From the NCBI RefSeq assembly GCF_000271845.1, contig NZ_JH719392.1, positions 300,945 through 364,944 on the forward strand: a stretch of 64,000 nucleotides of DNA. Direction: 5' to 3'. Shown here piece after piece: positions 1 to 8,419 of the stretch. The notes beneath the pieces are model-generated. The model had not been told where the DNA came from, ran no database searches, and saw only the letters and a list, made by a program, of their open reading frames with translations. A program made the translations under genes and the position numbers. How positions within the stretch are numbered: the first letter of the stretch is position 1; the number at the start of each line of letters is the position of its first letter. Origin of the DNA: Rhizobium leguminosarum bv. trifolii WSM2297 (GTDB taxonomy: Bacteria; Pseudomonadota; Alphaproteobacteria; Rhizobiales; Rhizobiaceae).

Positions 1-45
1 TCCGGCGCGACAATCGCGGTCACCGGCGGCAAGCCGATCCTCTGA
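1..45 (+). CDS. C-terminal end of a short-chain dehydrogenase-like protein (partial)
   Basis: Only the last 14 codons and a TGA stop are inside the window. The frame reads SGATIAVTGGKPIL, which resembles the C-terminus of classical short-chain dehydrogenases/reductases (a GxTIxVxGG tail after the substrate loop). No catalytic residues are visible, so the family call rests on the tail alone. A strong hairpin follows 66 bases downstream. Confidence 0.4.
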   Translation, partial: SGATIAVTGGKPIL

Positions 46-111
46 TGCGTCGCCCGCCTTCGACATCGGCCTTGGCCGCGACGCCTTGGGCGCTTTCTGT
101 CCATTACAAAC

Positions 112-150
112 GGCAAGGGCCGCCGTCTCGTTATGACGGCGGCCCTTGCC
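112..150. terminator. Strong hairpin, probable bidirectional terminator
   Basis: A perfect 16-bp inverted repeat (112-127 with 135-150) has a 7-base loop. It lies between the end of the dehydrogenase-like gene on the plus strand and the end of the small minus-strand gene at 192, where a terminator shared by converging genes is expected. No clear T-run follows, so intrinsic termination is inferred. Confidence 0.6.
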
Positions 151-191
151 GGGGGCAGGGAGAGATCCCCCGAAATGTTCAGGCGGCGTAT

Positions 192-407
192 TCAGCCGAA
201 GCAGGGCATCGCAGGCAAATTGGCGCGGCTTGCGAGCGCTCCGATCACATTACCCACCGATGTCGGGCGCGGTTCGCGTTTACCGGCGGCCGTCTCCAGG
301 AGTTGCTTGAAATCTTCAAGCTTCACGCCGTCAGCGCGCAACACCATGGCGATCAGGGGGTCGCGAAGGGCTTCGGATATCGTCAGGTCTTCTCTGGTCT
401 TTCTCAT
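192..407 (-). CDS. Small hypothetical protein, 71 aa
   Basis: I do not recognise this family. The start is set by ATG at 405-407, preceded on the minus strand by AGGAGG at good spacing; a longer reading to 509 would run across the operator palindromes and lacks such a site. The protein (MRKTREDLTISEALRDPLIA...) is soluble, has no signal peptide or membrane segment, and contains a short acidic helix-like centre (GVKLEDFKQLLETA). It is divergent from the TetR gene at 532 and shares its intergenic region, so it may be a target of that regulator. Confidence 0.7.
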   Translation of the reverse strand: MRKTREDLTISEALRDPLIAMVLRADGVKLEDFKQLLETAAGKREPRPTSVGNVIGALASRANLPAMPCFG

Positions 408-486
408 GGTTGTCCTCCTTTCGTGGGCGGTTGCCCGTGTTCCACTTTGCGCTGCCGTGTTCTCGTTGACTTTCGCGTTTCGTGGT

Positions 487-527
487 GTTACCGGTAAGTA
501 ACAATGCATTTGTTACCGATCGGTCAC
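487..527. promoter_or_regulatory. Paired palindromes, probable TetR operator
   Basis: Two dyads share the half-site GTTACCG: TTACCGGTAA (488-497, perfect) and ACCGATCGGT (515-524, perfect), whose centres are about 27 bp apart. They sit between the divergent starts at 407 and 532. The second dyad ends a few bases before the TetR start, a position suited to autorepression. Binding by the adjacent TetR protein is inferred from position and symmetry. Confidence 0.6.
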
Positions 528-531
528 ATTG

Positions 532-1155
532 ATGTCAAGGACTACGTCCGCAAAAAAATCAGAAACTTCGAATGAAATCTCCGCAGCCGGTTCAGAGGAG
601 CGCATCCCGCCCAGGGAACGTATCGTCTCGACCGCATCGGAGCTTTTTCGCGAGCGCGGCATCCGCGGCATCGGCGTCGATGCCATCGCCGACGCGGCCT
701 TGACCAACAAGATGACGCTCTACCGGCATTTTGGCTCGAAGGACGAACTCGTCTGCGAGACGCTGCGCCGCGCCTCCGAAAAAGCAGGTGCCATCTGGCG
801 CGAGCTGGAGGCTGCCTATCCCGGCAATCCGCGCGCTCAGCTCTACGCCTGGGTGGAGACGCGGGCGCAATGTCTGAATGGCGAGCCCGCCGGATGCGAT
901 CTCGCCAATGCCGCTATTGAGCTGAAGGGCGAGGGCCACCCTGCCCACGAAATGATCGAGCGGCACAAGGCCGAACAGCGTGACCGCCTCGCCGCGCTCT
1001 GTTCGGCGGCCGGCTCGCGCGAGCCTGAGCTTCTTGCCGATACGTTAACGCTACTGCTCGAGGGCGCCCGCGTCAGTCGCCAGGCCATGGGCGCTGCCGG
1101 CTGCTGCGGTCATTTCGCCAAGGCCTGCAACGCGGCAATCGCTTCTTTCGCCTGA
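532..1155 (+). CDS. TetR/AcrR family transcriptional regulator
   Basis: The N-terminal helix-turn-helix is clear: RERIVSTASELFRERG, then GVDAIADAALTNKMTLYRHF and the conserved GSKDELV, around residues 30-80. The C-terminal region (about 90-207) is the variable ligand/dimerisation domain and is unusually rich in Ala and Cys. Length 207 aa is normal for the family. ATG 532 follows an upstream in-frame TTG (529). No Shine-Dalgarno is seen because the operator dyad occupies that position, so the mRNA may be nearly leaderless. It probably controls itself and the divergent small gene. Its ligand is unknown. Confidence 0.85.
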   Translation: MSRTTSAKKSETSNEISAAGSEERIPPRERIVSTASELFRERGIRGIGVDAIADAALTNKMTLYRHFGSKDELVCETLRRASEKAGAIWRELEAAYPGNPRAQLYAWVETRAQCLNGEPAGCDLANAAIELKGEGHPAHEMIERHKAEQRDRLAALCSAAGSREPELLADTLTLLLEGARVSRQAMGAAGCCGHFAKACNAAIASFA

Positions 1156-1261
1156 CCGCCGTCTACAGCATCGCGTTTTTCCGGCCGAGTAAAGAGCCGT
1201 CGGGGAACCTTACCGCTTCCATACCGTTTTTTCCTCACCGGAGGCGATGTGGAGACCGGAG

Positions 1262-1468
1262 ATGAATTACGTCTATCTCAAGCGCCTGTATGACAAACGC
1301 GCCGAGCTCGAAGCCAAGCTGGAGCTACACGATGCGCGCTATTGTTTCGGCGAGGAAGAGGTCGATGACGGCACCGACAGCGATCTGCGTCAGCGGCTGA
1401 GCGAAATTTCCGATGAAATTGACGCGCTGGAAAGCCGGCCCGCCGCTAGCGGTAGCTACCGGCGCTGA
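1262..1468 (+). CDS. Small coiled-coil hypothetical protein, 68 aa
   Basis: ATG 1262 is preferred over ATG 1247 because GGAG at 1251-1254 is 7 bases upstream; both starts are possible. The protein is highly charged and predicted helical: YLKRLYDKRAELEAKLELHD near the N-terminus and RQRLSEISDEIDALESR near the C-terminus form heptad-like coiled-coil segments. Its 3' end overlaps the convergent DUF1810 gene by 23 bases. Function unknown. Confidence 0.6.
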   Translation: MNYVYLKRLYDKRAELEAKLELHDARYCFGEEEVDDGTDSDLRQRLSEISDEIDALESRPAASGSYRR

Positions 1469-1892
1469 GGATCTCCATCGTCCGATCGTCGAATTTCCCT
1501 TCATAGAAATGCTCGATCACCCGGTGGAACGGCGAACCATGGTCGCTGATCGCCGCGAACAAGGTCATTGACGAGCGCAGCTTCAGGTCATCGGGCGAGC
1601 CGAGAATTTGGTGCGCCGATCGGCCGTCGACCGACAAAATAGCCTCGACGCAGCGCAACAGCCGGCTGGAGAGAATGGGATCGGCTAGATAGGCGGCAGC
1701 TTCCTCGGCCGAGCGGATCGCAAATTTTTCCGCCATCGGCGAACTGCCGAGACCAGCGATCTGCGGGAAAATGAACCACATCCAGTGGGATGTCTTGCGC
1801 CCGGCTTTCAGCTCAGAGAGCGCCTTTTCGTAGATGCCATTCTGAGCGTCGACGAAGCGGTCGAGATTGTAGTCGATATCACCGCCGGCCAT
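1446..1892 (-). CDS. DUF1810 family protein
   Basis: This 148-aa protein matches the DUF1810 pattern closely: DYNLDRFVDAQ, then GRKTSHWMWFIFPQ with GLGSS, an AEEAAAYL segment, and the SAHQILGSPDDLKLRSSMTLF block. The function of the family is not established; it is a small soluble cytosolic protein common in proteobacteria. On the minus strand a purine-rich GGGAAAGGACC lies just before the ATG. The tail overlaps the convergent small gene ending at 1468. Confidence 0.85.
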   Translation of the reverse strand: MAGGDIDYNLDRFVDAQNGIYEKALSELKAGRKTSHWMWFIFPQIAGLGSSPMAEKFAIRSAEEAAAYLADPILSSRLLRCVEAILSVDGRSAHQILGSPDDLKLRSSMTLFAAISDHGSPFHRVIEHFYEGKFDDRTMEILSAGSYR

Positions 1893-1991
1893 GGTCCTTT
1901 CCCTTTCTTGCTGTCGATGCAGCCTGGTCCAAGGTCTCCATGCCCGGCGGAGTTGTTTGCCCGGGCGAACTGGTTCTGCCTGGGCTCGCCC

Positions 1992-2306
1992 TCAGCAAAC
2001 CCTTTCTGCGTAAGGGCTGCTCTCACGGCAATGGCCGTAAGGCTGATGGTGCGTCGTGTTATCGCCGGCGGGGGCCGCAATGGCCGATGTCGTCACCGGG
2101 TCCGTCTCGCTGGAAGAATATGCGGCAAAACCGACAAAGCTCAAGAGAGCCAGCGCAGCGACCACGATAACACGTTCGAAACCCGAAAGTTTCTGGGCGC
2201 TGACATGTTCGACGTAGTCGCGTTCACCCAAACCCGCGGTTTCGTCCTCTTTCACATGGAGGGTCACCGTATCCTGGTGACGAGTCAATGTTTCACAATC
2301 TGTCAT
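1992..2306 (-). CDS. Small single-pass membrane protein, hypothetical
   Basis: The ORF encodes 104 aa with a charged N-terminal cytosolic part, one hydrophobic helix (VIVVAALALLSFVGFAAY, about residues 46-63) and a polar tail. AGGAG at 2315-2319 (minus strand) is 8 bases before the ATG, which supports translation. The last 15 or so residues look low in complexity and could be non-native read-through. I recognise no family. Confidence 0.55.
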   Translation of the reverse strand: MTDCETLTRHQDTVTLHVKEDETAGLGERDYVEHVSAQKLSGFERVIVVAALALLSFVGFAAYSSSETDPVTTSAIAAPAGDNTTHHQPYGHCRESSPYAERVC

Positions 2307-2545
2307 TTTAATTACTCCTGCAACACATGCGATGTCGGCCTCTCAAGAATAAATTCTCAACCCTCATGGCGGACCGACTCCCGCATGCGTGCAGCATGTG
2401 TGTCTTTAATCGCAGGAATTGAAGGGGCGATTTGCAAACTCAGTGTTCAAAAAATCGTCCTAATAAATGCAAAATATCGTGAAGCTCTGGCTCGCTGGAA
2501 CGATACGGGATAATCGGGAGCATCTTCTTTCTTCAGGATCGTCCC

Positions 2546-3916
2546 ATGAGCAAATCCTTCGGCGCAATGTCGGTCGCCCAGCTTTCCGTTCTCATCCAAG
2601 GCGGCGCCGCCGATCCGGTCGACGTAGCCGAGGCGGTCTTCGAAACCATTGCGACCTACGCCGACAAGGCCGTCTTCACGACACTGCTGGAAGGCCGAGC
2701 GCTAGAGGAGGCGCGTGCCGCCTCGAAGCGCTTGCGGGACGGGCGCTCGCTCGGATTGCTGGACGGCATTCCGATCGCCTGGAAGGATCTTTTCGATATC
2801 GAAGGACTGCCAACGACGGCGGGCTCGGTCGTCCTCGCCGGCGAGGCGCCGGCCAGGCACGATGCTGCCGTCGTCGGCCTCCTCCGGCAGGCGGGCATGA
2901 TCGCCGTCGGCCGCACCAATATGAGCGAATTCGCCTTTTCCGGCCTGGGCATCAATCCGCATTACGGCACGCCGGTCAATCCGCGCGGCGCCGATCTGCC
3001 GCGCATCCCCGGCGGTTCGTCTTCGGGTGCCGGTGTCGCCGTTGCAGCCGGACTGGTGCCGGTCGCGATGGGCACGGATACCGGCGGCTCGGTACGGATT
3101 CCCGCCGCCTTCAATGGCATCGTCGGCTACAAGGCGACACGCGGGCGTCATGCGATGGAAGGCGTCTATCCGCTGGCCAAGAGCCTCGATTCGCTGGGGC
3201 CGCTCTGCCGCAGCGTGAGGGATGCGGTCTGGATCGATGCGGCGATGCGCGGCCTGACGGCGCCTGACGTCGTCGAACGTCCGCTGCACGGGCTGGAATT
3301 GCTCGTGCCTGAAAATATCGTCTTTGACGGCGCCGAACCGGGCGTGATTGCCGCCTTCGAAACGGCTTTGGAACGGCTTCAACGGGCCGGCGCCCGCGTT
3401 TCCCGCACCGTCATTCCCGCCTTCGGCGAGATTTTCGATCTGATGACGAGATATGGTCCGCTGGTGACGGCGGAGGCTTTCGCGCTTCACCGTGATCGCT
3501 TGGCCGGATCGAACGCAGACAGGATGGACCACCGAGTCGTCATGCGCACACGCCTCGGCGCCAAGACGACGCTGGCCGATTATCTGGCGATCCTCGAAGC
3601 GCGCGGCCGCCTGATCGACGAGGTCGAGCGCCTGGTCGGCGACCGGCTGATCGCTTTTCCCACCGTCGCCCATGTCGCACCGCCGATCGCACCGTTGGAA
3701 CAGAATGATGACCTGTTTTTTGCGACGAACAACAAGACCTTGCGCAATACCGCGCTCGGCAATTTCCTCGACTGGTGCGGCGTTTCCATTCCTTGCGGCA
3801 CGGGTGAGGCCGGGATGCCGGTCGGCCTGTTGCTTTCGGCGACAGCCCATCGCGACGAGGCGCTGCTCGGGACAGCTCTTGCCGCCGAGCCGGTCATCCG
3901 TGGGGATTTTGCCTGA
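2546..3916 (+). CDS. Amidase signature family hydrolase
   Basis: This 456-aa protein hydrolyses a carboxamide through the Ser-cisSer-Lys triad of the amidase signature family. The triad is visible: K80 in PIAWKD, the cis-serine S158 in GGSSSG and the nucleophile S182 in GTDTGGSVRIP, with the 24-residue spacing between the two serines seen in fatty acid amide hydrolase. No signal peptide, so it is cytosolic. There is no GatB or GatC nearby, so it is a stand-alone amidase rather than the Glu-tRNA(Gln) amidotransferase subunit. Substrate unknown. A TIM-barrel isomerase gene follows 64 bases downstream and may be co-transcribed. Confidence 0.85.
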   Translation: MSKSFGAMSVAQLSVLIQGGAADPVDVAEAVFETIATYADKAVFTTLLEGRALEEARAASKRLRDGRSLGLLDGIPIAWKDLFDIEGLPTTAGSVVLAGEAPARHDAAVVGLLRQAGMIAVGRTNMSEFAFSGLGINPHYGTPVNPRGADLPRIPGGSSSGAGVAVAAGLVPVAMGTDTGGSVRIPAAFNGIVGYKATRGRHAMEGVYPLAKSLDSLGPLCRSVRDAVWIDAAMRGLTAPDVVERPLHGLELLVPENIVFDGAEPGVIAAFETALERLQRAGARVSRTVIPAFGEIFDLMTRYGPLVTAEAFALHRDRLAGSNADRMDHRVVMRTRLGAKTTLADYLAILEARGRLIDEVERLVGDRLIAFPTVAHVAPPIAPLEQNDDLFFATNNKTLRNTALGNFLDWCGVSIPCGTGEAGMPVGLLLSATAHRDEALLGTALAAEPVIRGDFA

Positions 3917-3980
3917 ATTGGCAATTGAACCGCCGGACGTTTATTGCCATTGATGGCATGAGGCGAATGGAGGACGGCAC

Positions 3981-4841
3981 GTGCAGATTTTGCAAAACGG
4001 ACGTTTCGCGGTTTCGACATGGTCGCTGCATCGGCTGCTCGGCGCCGTTTATGCCTATAGCCCCGATCCGGAGAAAAGTGCGGCAGCCAAAGAACCCTAT
4101 GGTCGGGGCACCGCTGAACTGATCGATATGCCGGCGCCGCTGGCGGCGCGCGGTATCAACCGGCTGGAGGTCTGTTCATTCCATCTGCCGAGCCTTGATG
4201 CAGCCTATATAAGCGAGCTGCGCGATGCGATGACTGCATCGAACGTGCTTTTCCAGACGCTGCTCGTCGAGGACGGCGATCCGAGCCATGCCGAGACGGC
4301 CGAACGCGACGTCAGGTGGATGGCGGAGTGGATCGATATCGCCGCCGCGCTCGGGGCGCAGAGGATGCGCGTTATCGCCGGCAAGCAGAAGCCGACCGAG
4401 GAAAACCTGACCCGCGCCGCCCGTCACCTCAGGTGGTTGGGCGAACAAGCGGACGGCAGCGGTGTGCGTGTCGTCGTCGAGAACTGGTTCGACCTGCTGC
4501 CGTCTCCCGTCGAGATGAATTGGCTGCTCGACCAACTGGACGGCAAGGTCGGGCTCAACGGCGACCTCGGCAACTGGGCGGCGCCGGACAAATATGAAGG
4601 TCTGGCCGATATCATGCGCCGGGCGGAAATCTGCCATGCCAAGGCCGATTATGGCGTTGCCGGCATCGACGCGCAGGATTACCGCAAGTGCCTGGAAATG
4701 TGCGAAAGGGCCGGTTACGCCGGTCCCTTCACGCTGATCTACGATTCGCCGTTTTTCCCCGACGAATGGGACGGCATCCTGCTGCAAAAGCAGTTCATCG
4801 AAGATTTTCTGCGCGAGGCGCCGGCGCGCAGGACGGCATAA
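3981..4841 (+). CDS. Sugar phosphate isomerase/epimerase family protein (TIM barrel)
   Basis: The 286-aa product resembles xylose-isomerase-like TIM barrels (AP endonuclease family 2 fold). Typical pieces are ISELRDAM, LGAQRMRVIAG, the metal-binding style VVVENW (Glu), GLNGDLGNW (Asp), ICHAKADYG (His) and a C-terminal Asp/Glu strand. The start is GTG 3981, with GGAGG seven bases upstream. The likely role is isomerisation or epimerisation of a small sugar derivative in the cytosol; substrate not assignable. The 3' end is 17 bases from the end of the convergent betC. Confidence 0.8.
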   Translation: MQILQNGRFAVSTWSLHRLLGAVYAYSPDPEKSAAAKEPYGRGTAELIDMPAPLAARGINRLEVCSFHLPSLDAAYISELRDAMTASNVLFQTLLVEDGDPSHAETAERDVRWMAEWIDIAAALGAQRMRVIAGKQKPTEENLTRAARHLRWLGEQADGSGVRVVVENWFDLLPSPVEMNWLLDQLDGKVGLNGDLGNWAAPDKYEGLADIMRRAEICHAKADYGVAGIDAQDYRKCLEMCERAGYAGPFTLIYDSPFFPDEWDGILLQKQFIEDFLREAPARRTA

Positions 4842-4858
4842 CCGGACTGCTTGCCGCG

Positions 4859-6373
4859 CTATTCCTGGCGCGGAAACCTCTGGCTTTCCTCCAGCACGTT
4901 CAGATCCATGTGGTTGCGCATATAGCGCTCCGAGGCTTTCTGCAGCGGCTGATAGTCCCAGGGATAATAGGCGCCGTTGCGCAGTGCCGCGTAGACCACC
5001 CAGCGCCGCGCCTGGCTTTCGCGCACGGCGGCGTCGAAATCGGCAAGGTTCCAGCGCCGCCCGGCCTGGTCGATAAGCCTTGCCAGGGTGTCGGCGTGCG
5101 CCGGCTTTCCTGCCAAATTGTCGAGTTCCTGGGGATCGGCCTCGAGGTCGAACAGCAGCGGCGGATCCTTGTCGCAGAGCGAGAGCTTGTATCGCCCGTC
5201 CCTGATGCAGACGAGTGGCGCTTCCGAACCCTCCGCGGCATATTCCATTGGCACCGGGCTGCGGCTGCCGGTGCCGGCGGCAAGCGCTGCGAGATCTTCG
5301 CCCTCGGTCCAGGGTTTCAACGAGGCGATATCGATCCCGGCAAGACCGGCGAGCGTCGGCGTCACGTCGAGCGTGGAGACGGGCTGATCGATGCGTTTGG
5401 GGCCCCAGCCGGGCACCGACATCATCAGCGGGACACGCGCCGATCCTTCGAAGAAGTTCATCTTGAACCAGAGGCCGCGGTCGCCGAGCATGTCGCCATG
5501 GTCGGAAACGAAAAGGATGATGGTATTCTCGGCCATGCGGGTCCGTTCCAGGACACCGAGAATGTCGCCGATCTTGTCGTCGACATAGGAGATATTGGCG
5601 AAGTAGCCCCGCCTTGCCCGCCGGATCTCGTCCGGGCTGATGTCGAAGGCATCGTGGTCGCAGGCCTTCATCAGCCGCTGCGAGTGCGGATCCTGCCGCT
5701 CGAAGGCAATCGGCGCCACAGCCGGGTCAAGGGCCGGGCAGTCCTCATAGAGGTCCCAGAATTTGCGGCGCGCGACATAGGGGTCGTGCGGATGGGTGAA
5801 GCTGACGGTCAGGCACCAGGGGCGTTCATCACGACCGCGCGCGAGATCATGGAGCTTGCGCGCGGCGTGGTAGGCCACCTCGTCGTCATATTCCATCTGG
5901 TTGGTGATTTCGGCAACGCCGGCGCCGGTCACCGAGCCGAGATTGTGATACCACCAGTCTATGCGTTCACCGGGCTTGGTATAGTCCGGCGTCCAGCCGA
6001 AATCGGCGGGATAGATGTCCGTCGTCAGGCGCTCCTCGAAGCCATGCAGCTGGTCGGGACCGACGAAATGCATCTTGCCGGAAAGTGCCGTCTGGTAACC
6101 GGCGGCGCGCAGATGATGGGCATAGGTCGGAATGTCGGAGGCGAATTCCGCGGCATTATCGTAGACCCGCGTCCGGCTCGGCAGTTGTCCGGACATGAAC
6201 GACGCCCGCGCCGGTGCGCAGAGCGGGCTTGCCGTATAGGTGTTGGCGAAGCGCACGGAACGCTCAGCCAATGATTTCAGATGTGGCGCATGAAGAAAAT
6301 CGGCAGGCCCGTCGGGAAAGAACGTCCCATTCAACTGATCCACCATCAGGATGAGAATATTCGGGCGCGCCAT
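4859..6373 (-). CDS. betC: Choline-sulfatase BetC
   Basis: The 504-aa protein hydrolyses choline-O-sulfate to choline and sulfate, feeding glycine betaine synthesis or catabolism. It follows the S. meliloti BetC pattern throughout: PNILILMVDQLNG at the start with metal ligand D12, the sulfatase motif CAPAR (C52, converted to formylglycine), HFVGPDQLHGFEERLTTDIY, SFTHPHDPYVARRKFWDLYE and the tail RWVVYAALRNGAYYPWD. No signal peptide, so it is cytosolic. AGGAG lies six bases before ATG. It is divergent from a LysR regulator; no betI, betB or betA is adjacent. Confidence 0.95.
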   Translation of the reverse strand: MARPNILILMVDQLNGTFFPDGPADFLHAPHLKSLAERSVRFANTYTASPLCAPARASFMSGQLPSRTRVYDNAAEFASDIPTYAHHLRAAGYQTALSGKMHFVGPDQLHGFEERLTTDIYPADFGWTPDYTKPGERIDWWYHNLGSVTGAGVAEITNQMEYDDEVAYHAARKLHDLARGRDERPWCLTVSFTHPHDPYVARRKFWDLYEDCPALDPAVAPIAFERQDPHSQRLMKACDHDAFDISPDEIRRARRGYFANISYVDDKIGDILGVLERTRMAENTIILFVSDHGDMLGDRGLWFKMNFFEGSARVPLMMSVPGWGPKRIDQPVSTLDVTPTLAGLAGIDIASLKPWTEGEDLAALAAGTGSRSPVPMEYAAEGSEAPLVCIRDGRYKLSLCDKDPPLLFDLEADPQELDNLAGKPAHADTLARLIDQAGRRWNLADFDAAVRESQARRWVVYAALRNGAYYPWDYQPLQKASERYMRNHMDLNVLEESQRFPRQE

Positions 6374-6467
6374 CTGGTTCTCCTATGCTATTTGATGATT
6401 TTATTGAAGCGCCTATAACTGCCGCTGTAAAGCCGGCATTTTTCGATGGCTGACAAAAGGAATTTTT

Positions 6468-7373
6468 ATGCCAGAGCACCCGCTGGAGCTTGGATGGATG
6501 CGCATCTTCGTCGAGGTCGCAAGACTTGGGAGTTTTTCGGCGGCCGCAACGCTGCTCGGACTGACCCAGCCTGCCGTCAGCTATCAGATCCGCCGGCTGG
6601 AAGAGCAGTTCGGCGTCAGCCTGCTGCACCGCCAGCATCGCGGCGTGGCGCTGACCGGGGAAGGCGAGCGGCTTCTTGGGGTGGCCGCCAAGGCGGTCGG
6701 TGACATCGACGCACTCGCCCGCAGTTTCCGTGCCGAAGCCCAAAGACCGGTGGCCAGGCTCAGAACCGACTATGCTTTTTCATCGCTTTGGCTGATTCCG
6801 CGGATGGACGGCTTTCGGCTTCTTCATCCGGACACGGACATGCAGATCGTCGCAACCCAGAGGTTTGCCGCCGGTTTTCGCGACGAGGCGGATGTCGCGG
6901 TCGTTTTCGGCACGCGGGCGGAATTCGGCGCCATCGGGACGCTTCTGCTACAGGAAAAGGTCGTGCCGGTCTGCACGCGGGGATTTCTCGATCGCAACGG
7001 CCCGTTCGACGATCCGAGGCAGCTTGCCAAGGCGGTTCTGATCCATCTCGACACGCCGATGCCATCGCCTTGGTTCGATTGGCGCAGTTATTTGACCGAA
7101 TTCGCGGTGCTGCGCGATATCCATGCCGGCCGCGGCGATATCAGCTTCAATACATATTCGCTGGTCATTCAGGCGGCGCTGAGCGCGCAGGGCGTGGCGA
7201 TCGGCTGGATGGGGCTCGTCGATACGCTACTTTCTGCGCATATGCTTGTCGAAGCCGGCCCGCCGCTGGAAGCGCCTGACCGCGGTTACTGGCTGGTGCC
7301 GCCGCGGTCTCCAAGCGCAAATAGCGAAAGGCTCGGCACCTGGCTGATGAACGAGGCGGGGAAGGTCGGCTAG
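6468..7373 (+). CDS. LysR family regulator, probable choline-sulfate utilisation activator
   Basis: The 301-aa protein has a LysR helix-turn-helix at about residues 7-65 (FVEVARLGSFSAAATLLGLT, then QPAVSYQIRRLEEQFG), followed by a periplasmic-binding-like effector domain. It is transcribed away from betC across 94 bases, the arrangement found for dedicated LysR regulators of choline-sulfate genes. Control of betC is inferred from this position. AAGGAA lies upstream of ATG 6468. Confidence 0.85.
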   Translation: MPEHPLELGWMRIFVEVARLGSFSAAATLLGLTQPAVSYQIRRLEEQFGVSLLHRQHRGVALTGEGERLLGVAAKAVGDIDALARSFRAEAQRPVARLRTDYAFSSLWLIPRMDGFRLLHPDTDMQIVATQRFAAGFRDEADVAVVFGTRAEFGAIGTLLLQEKVVPVCTRGFLDRNGPFDDPRQLAKAVLIHLDTPMPSPWFDWRSYLTEFAVLRDIHAGRGDISFNTYSLVIQAALSAQGVAIGWMGLVDTLLSAHMLVEAGPPLEAPDRGYWLVPPRSPSANSERLGTWLMNEAGKVG

Positions 7374-7486
7374 CTCGAGCCGCGCCGCATAACGGAAAGG
7401 CTCTGACGGCGGTTATCCCGGATAACCATCGCCACATCCGCATGCTCACCAGACGCCTCGCAAGATATGGATATAGTTGCCGACTC

Positions 7487-8419
7487 TTAGCCGATTTTTC
7501 TCGTCACAAAGAAACTCATCGCAACTTTGTCGTCACCATTTGGCATTGACGTGAACGGCGCTCGAAATTCCTTCCGTCCCAGTCCGTCCGTACGGATGTA
7601 CTGGAGTTCCGCAAGGATTTCGAAGCCGCTCTCCTGCATCAGATTGATGTGATGGCTGCGCCACTTCCGATTTATCAGGTAGGGTCGTCGTCCACGCATC
7701 ATCGTCCACGTGGGCGCGCTCAAAACCCAGTGCCCATTCCAGTCGCTTGACAGACCGTGAGATTGGAAGTCGATCAGGTGCGTCGCAAACCCTCCTGGCT
7801 TCAGCCACCGGGCAATAGCGTTATAGGTATCAACGAGGTTGTCCACGTGCTCCATGACTGAATGCGTCATCAGCCAGTCGGCCACACCCGCCTGCAGTAC
7901 GTTGAAATCGGTCCATGGTGCGACGAACTTTAATCGCTCGCTGCCATTCACGAGGTCCGCCTTCAGCGCGTCGATTGCCTCCGCACTGAGGCGCTGTTGC
8001 ACGATCCCATCTATCCGATCCCAGGCGAAGTTTGTCGGTGACGGCGGAAAAAAGATGTCGCCCGATACGGTGTTATCCCAAAATGCGGCCCGCTCGCCGA
8101 AGAGTTCAATCAAACCGTTGAGGACTTCAAGATCGTGCTCGATGCTCCGGTGGTCTTGCAAATCCAGCCCGATGTACGTGTCGACGCCCGCAAGCAGTGC
8201 AGCAAGCCCAACGCCAAGCGAACTTCCGGGGCCGACCTCGACCAATACTTCAGGTCTTTTGCCGTTCAGCCAAGGCGCTAGGTGACCGTAGTGGCGAAAG
8301 AAGAGGTCATAACAGTGGCGCGCAGAAGCAGTGCCCCCTTCTACGTGCGTATTTCGCAGTTGCGGAAGGACAAAGGAACCCAGTCCCTTGGCTAGGGAGC
8401 GAAGTGCAATATGGGTCAT
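7487..8419 (-). CDS. SAM-dependent methyltransferase (class I fold)
   Basis: ATG 8419 (MTHIALRSLAKG) is chosen over the upstream ATG 8455 because AAGGTGG precedes it. The 310-aa product has an SAM-binding motif I (VLVEVGPGSSLGVGLAALL) and a later block with HSVMEHVDNLVDTYNAIARWL and LKPGGFATHLIDF, typical of class I methyltransferases. The C-terminal third (HHINLMQESGFEILAELQ) also fits. Substrate unknown. It stands alone, and the DNA upstream (8420-9000) is AT-richer than its surroundings, so acquisition by transfer is possible. Confidence 0.75.
   Translation of the reverse strand: MTHIALRSLAKGLGSFVLPQLRNTHVEGGTASARHCYDLFFRHYGHLAPWLNGKRPEVLVEVGPGSSLGVGLAALLAGVDTYIGLDLQDHRSIEHDLEVLNGLIELFGERAAFWDNTVSGDIFFPPSPTNFAWDRIDGIVQQRLSAEAIDALKADLVNGSERLKFVAPWTDFNVLQAGVADWLMTHSVMEHVDNLVDTYNAIARWLKPGGFATHLIDFQSHGLSSDWNGHWVLSAPTWTMMRGRRPYLINRKWRSHHINLMQESGFEILAELQYIRTDGLGRKEFRAPFTSMPNGDDKVAMSFFVTRKIG

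Noticed and set aside
2702..3850. Minus-strand frame of 382 codons opposite the amidase
   Set aside because: The plus strand carries the full amidase triad; the antisense product has no domain.
4688..6274. Long plus-strand frame of 528 codons opposite betC
   Set aside because: It runs antisense to a clearly identified choline sulfatase with all motifs; the frame is an effect of GC-rich codon bias.
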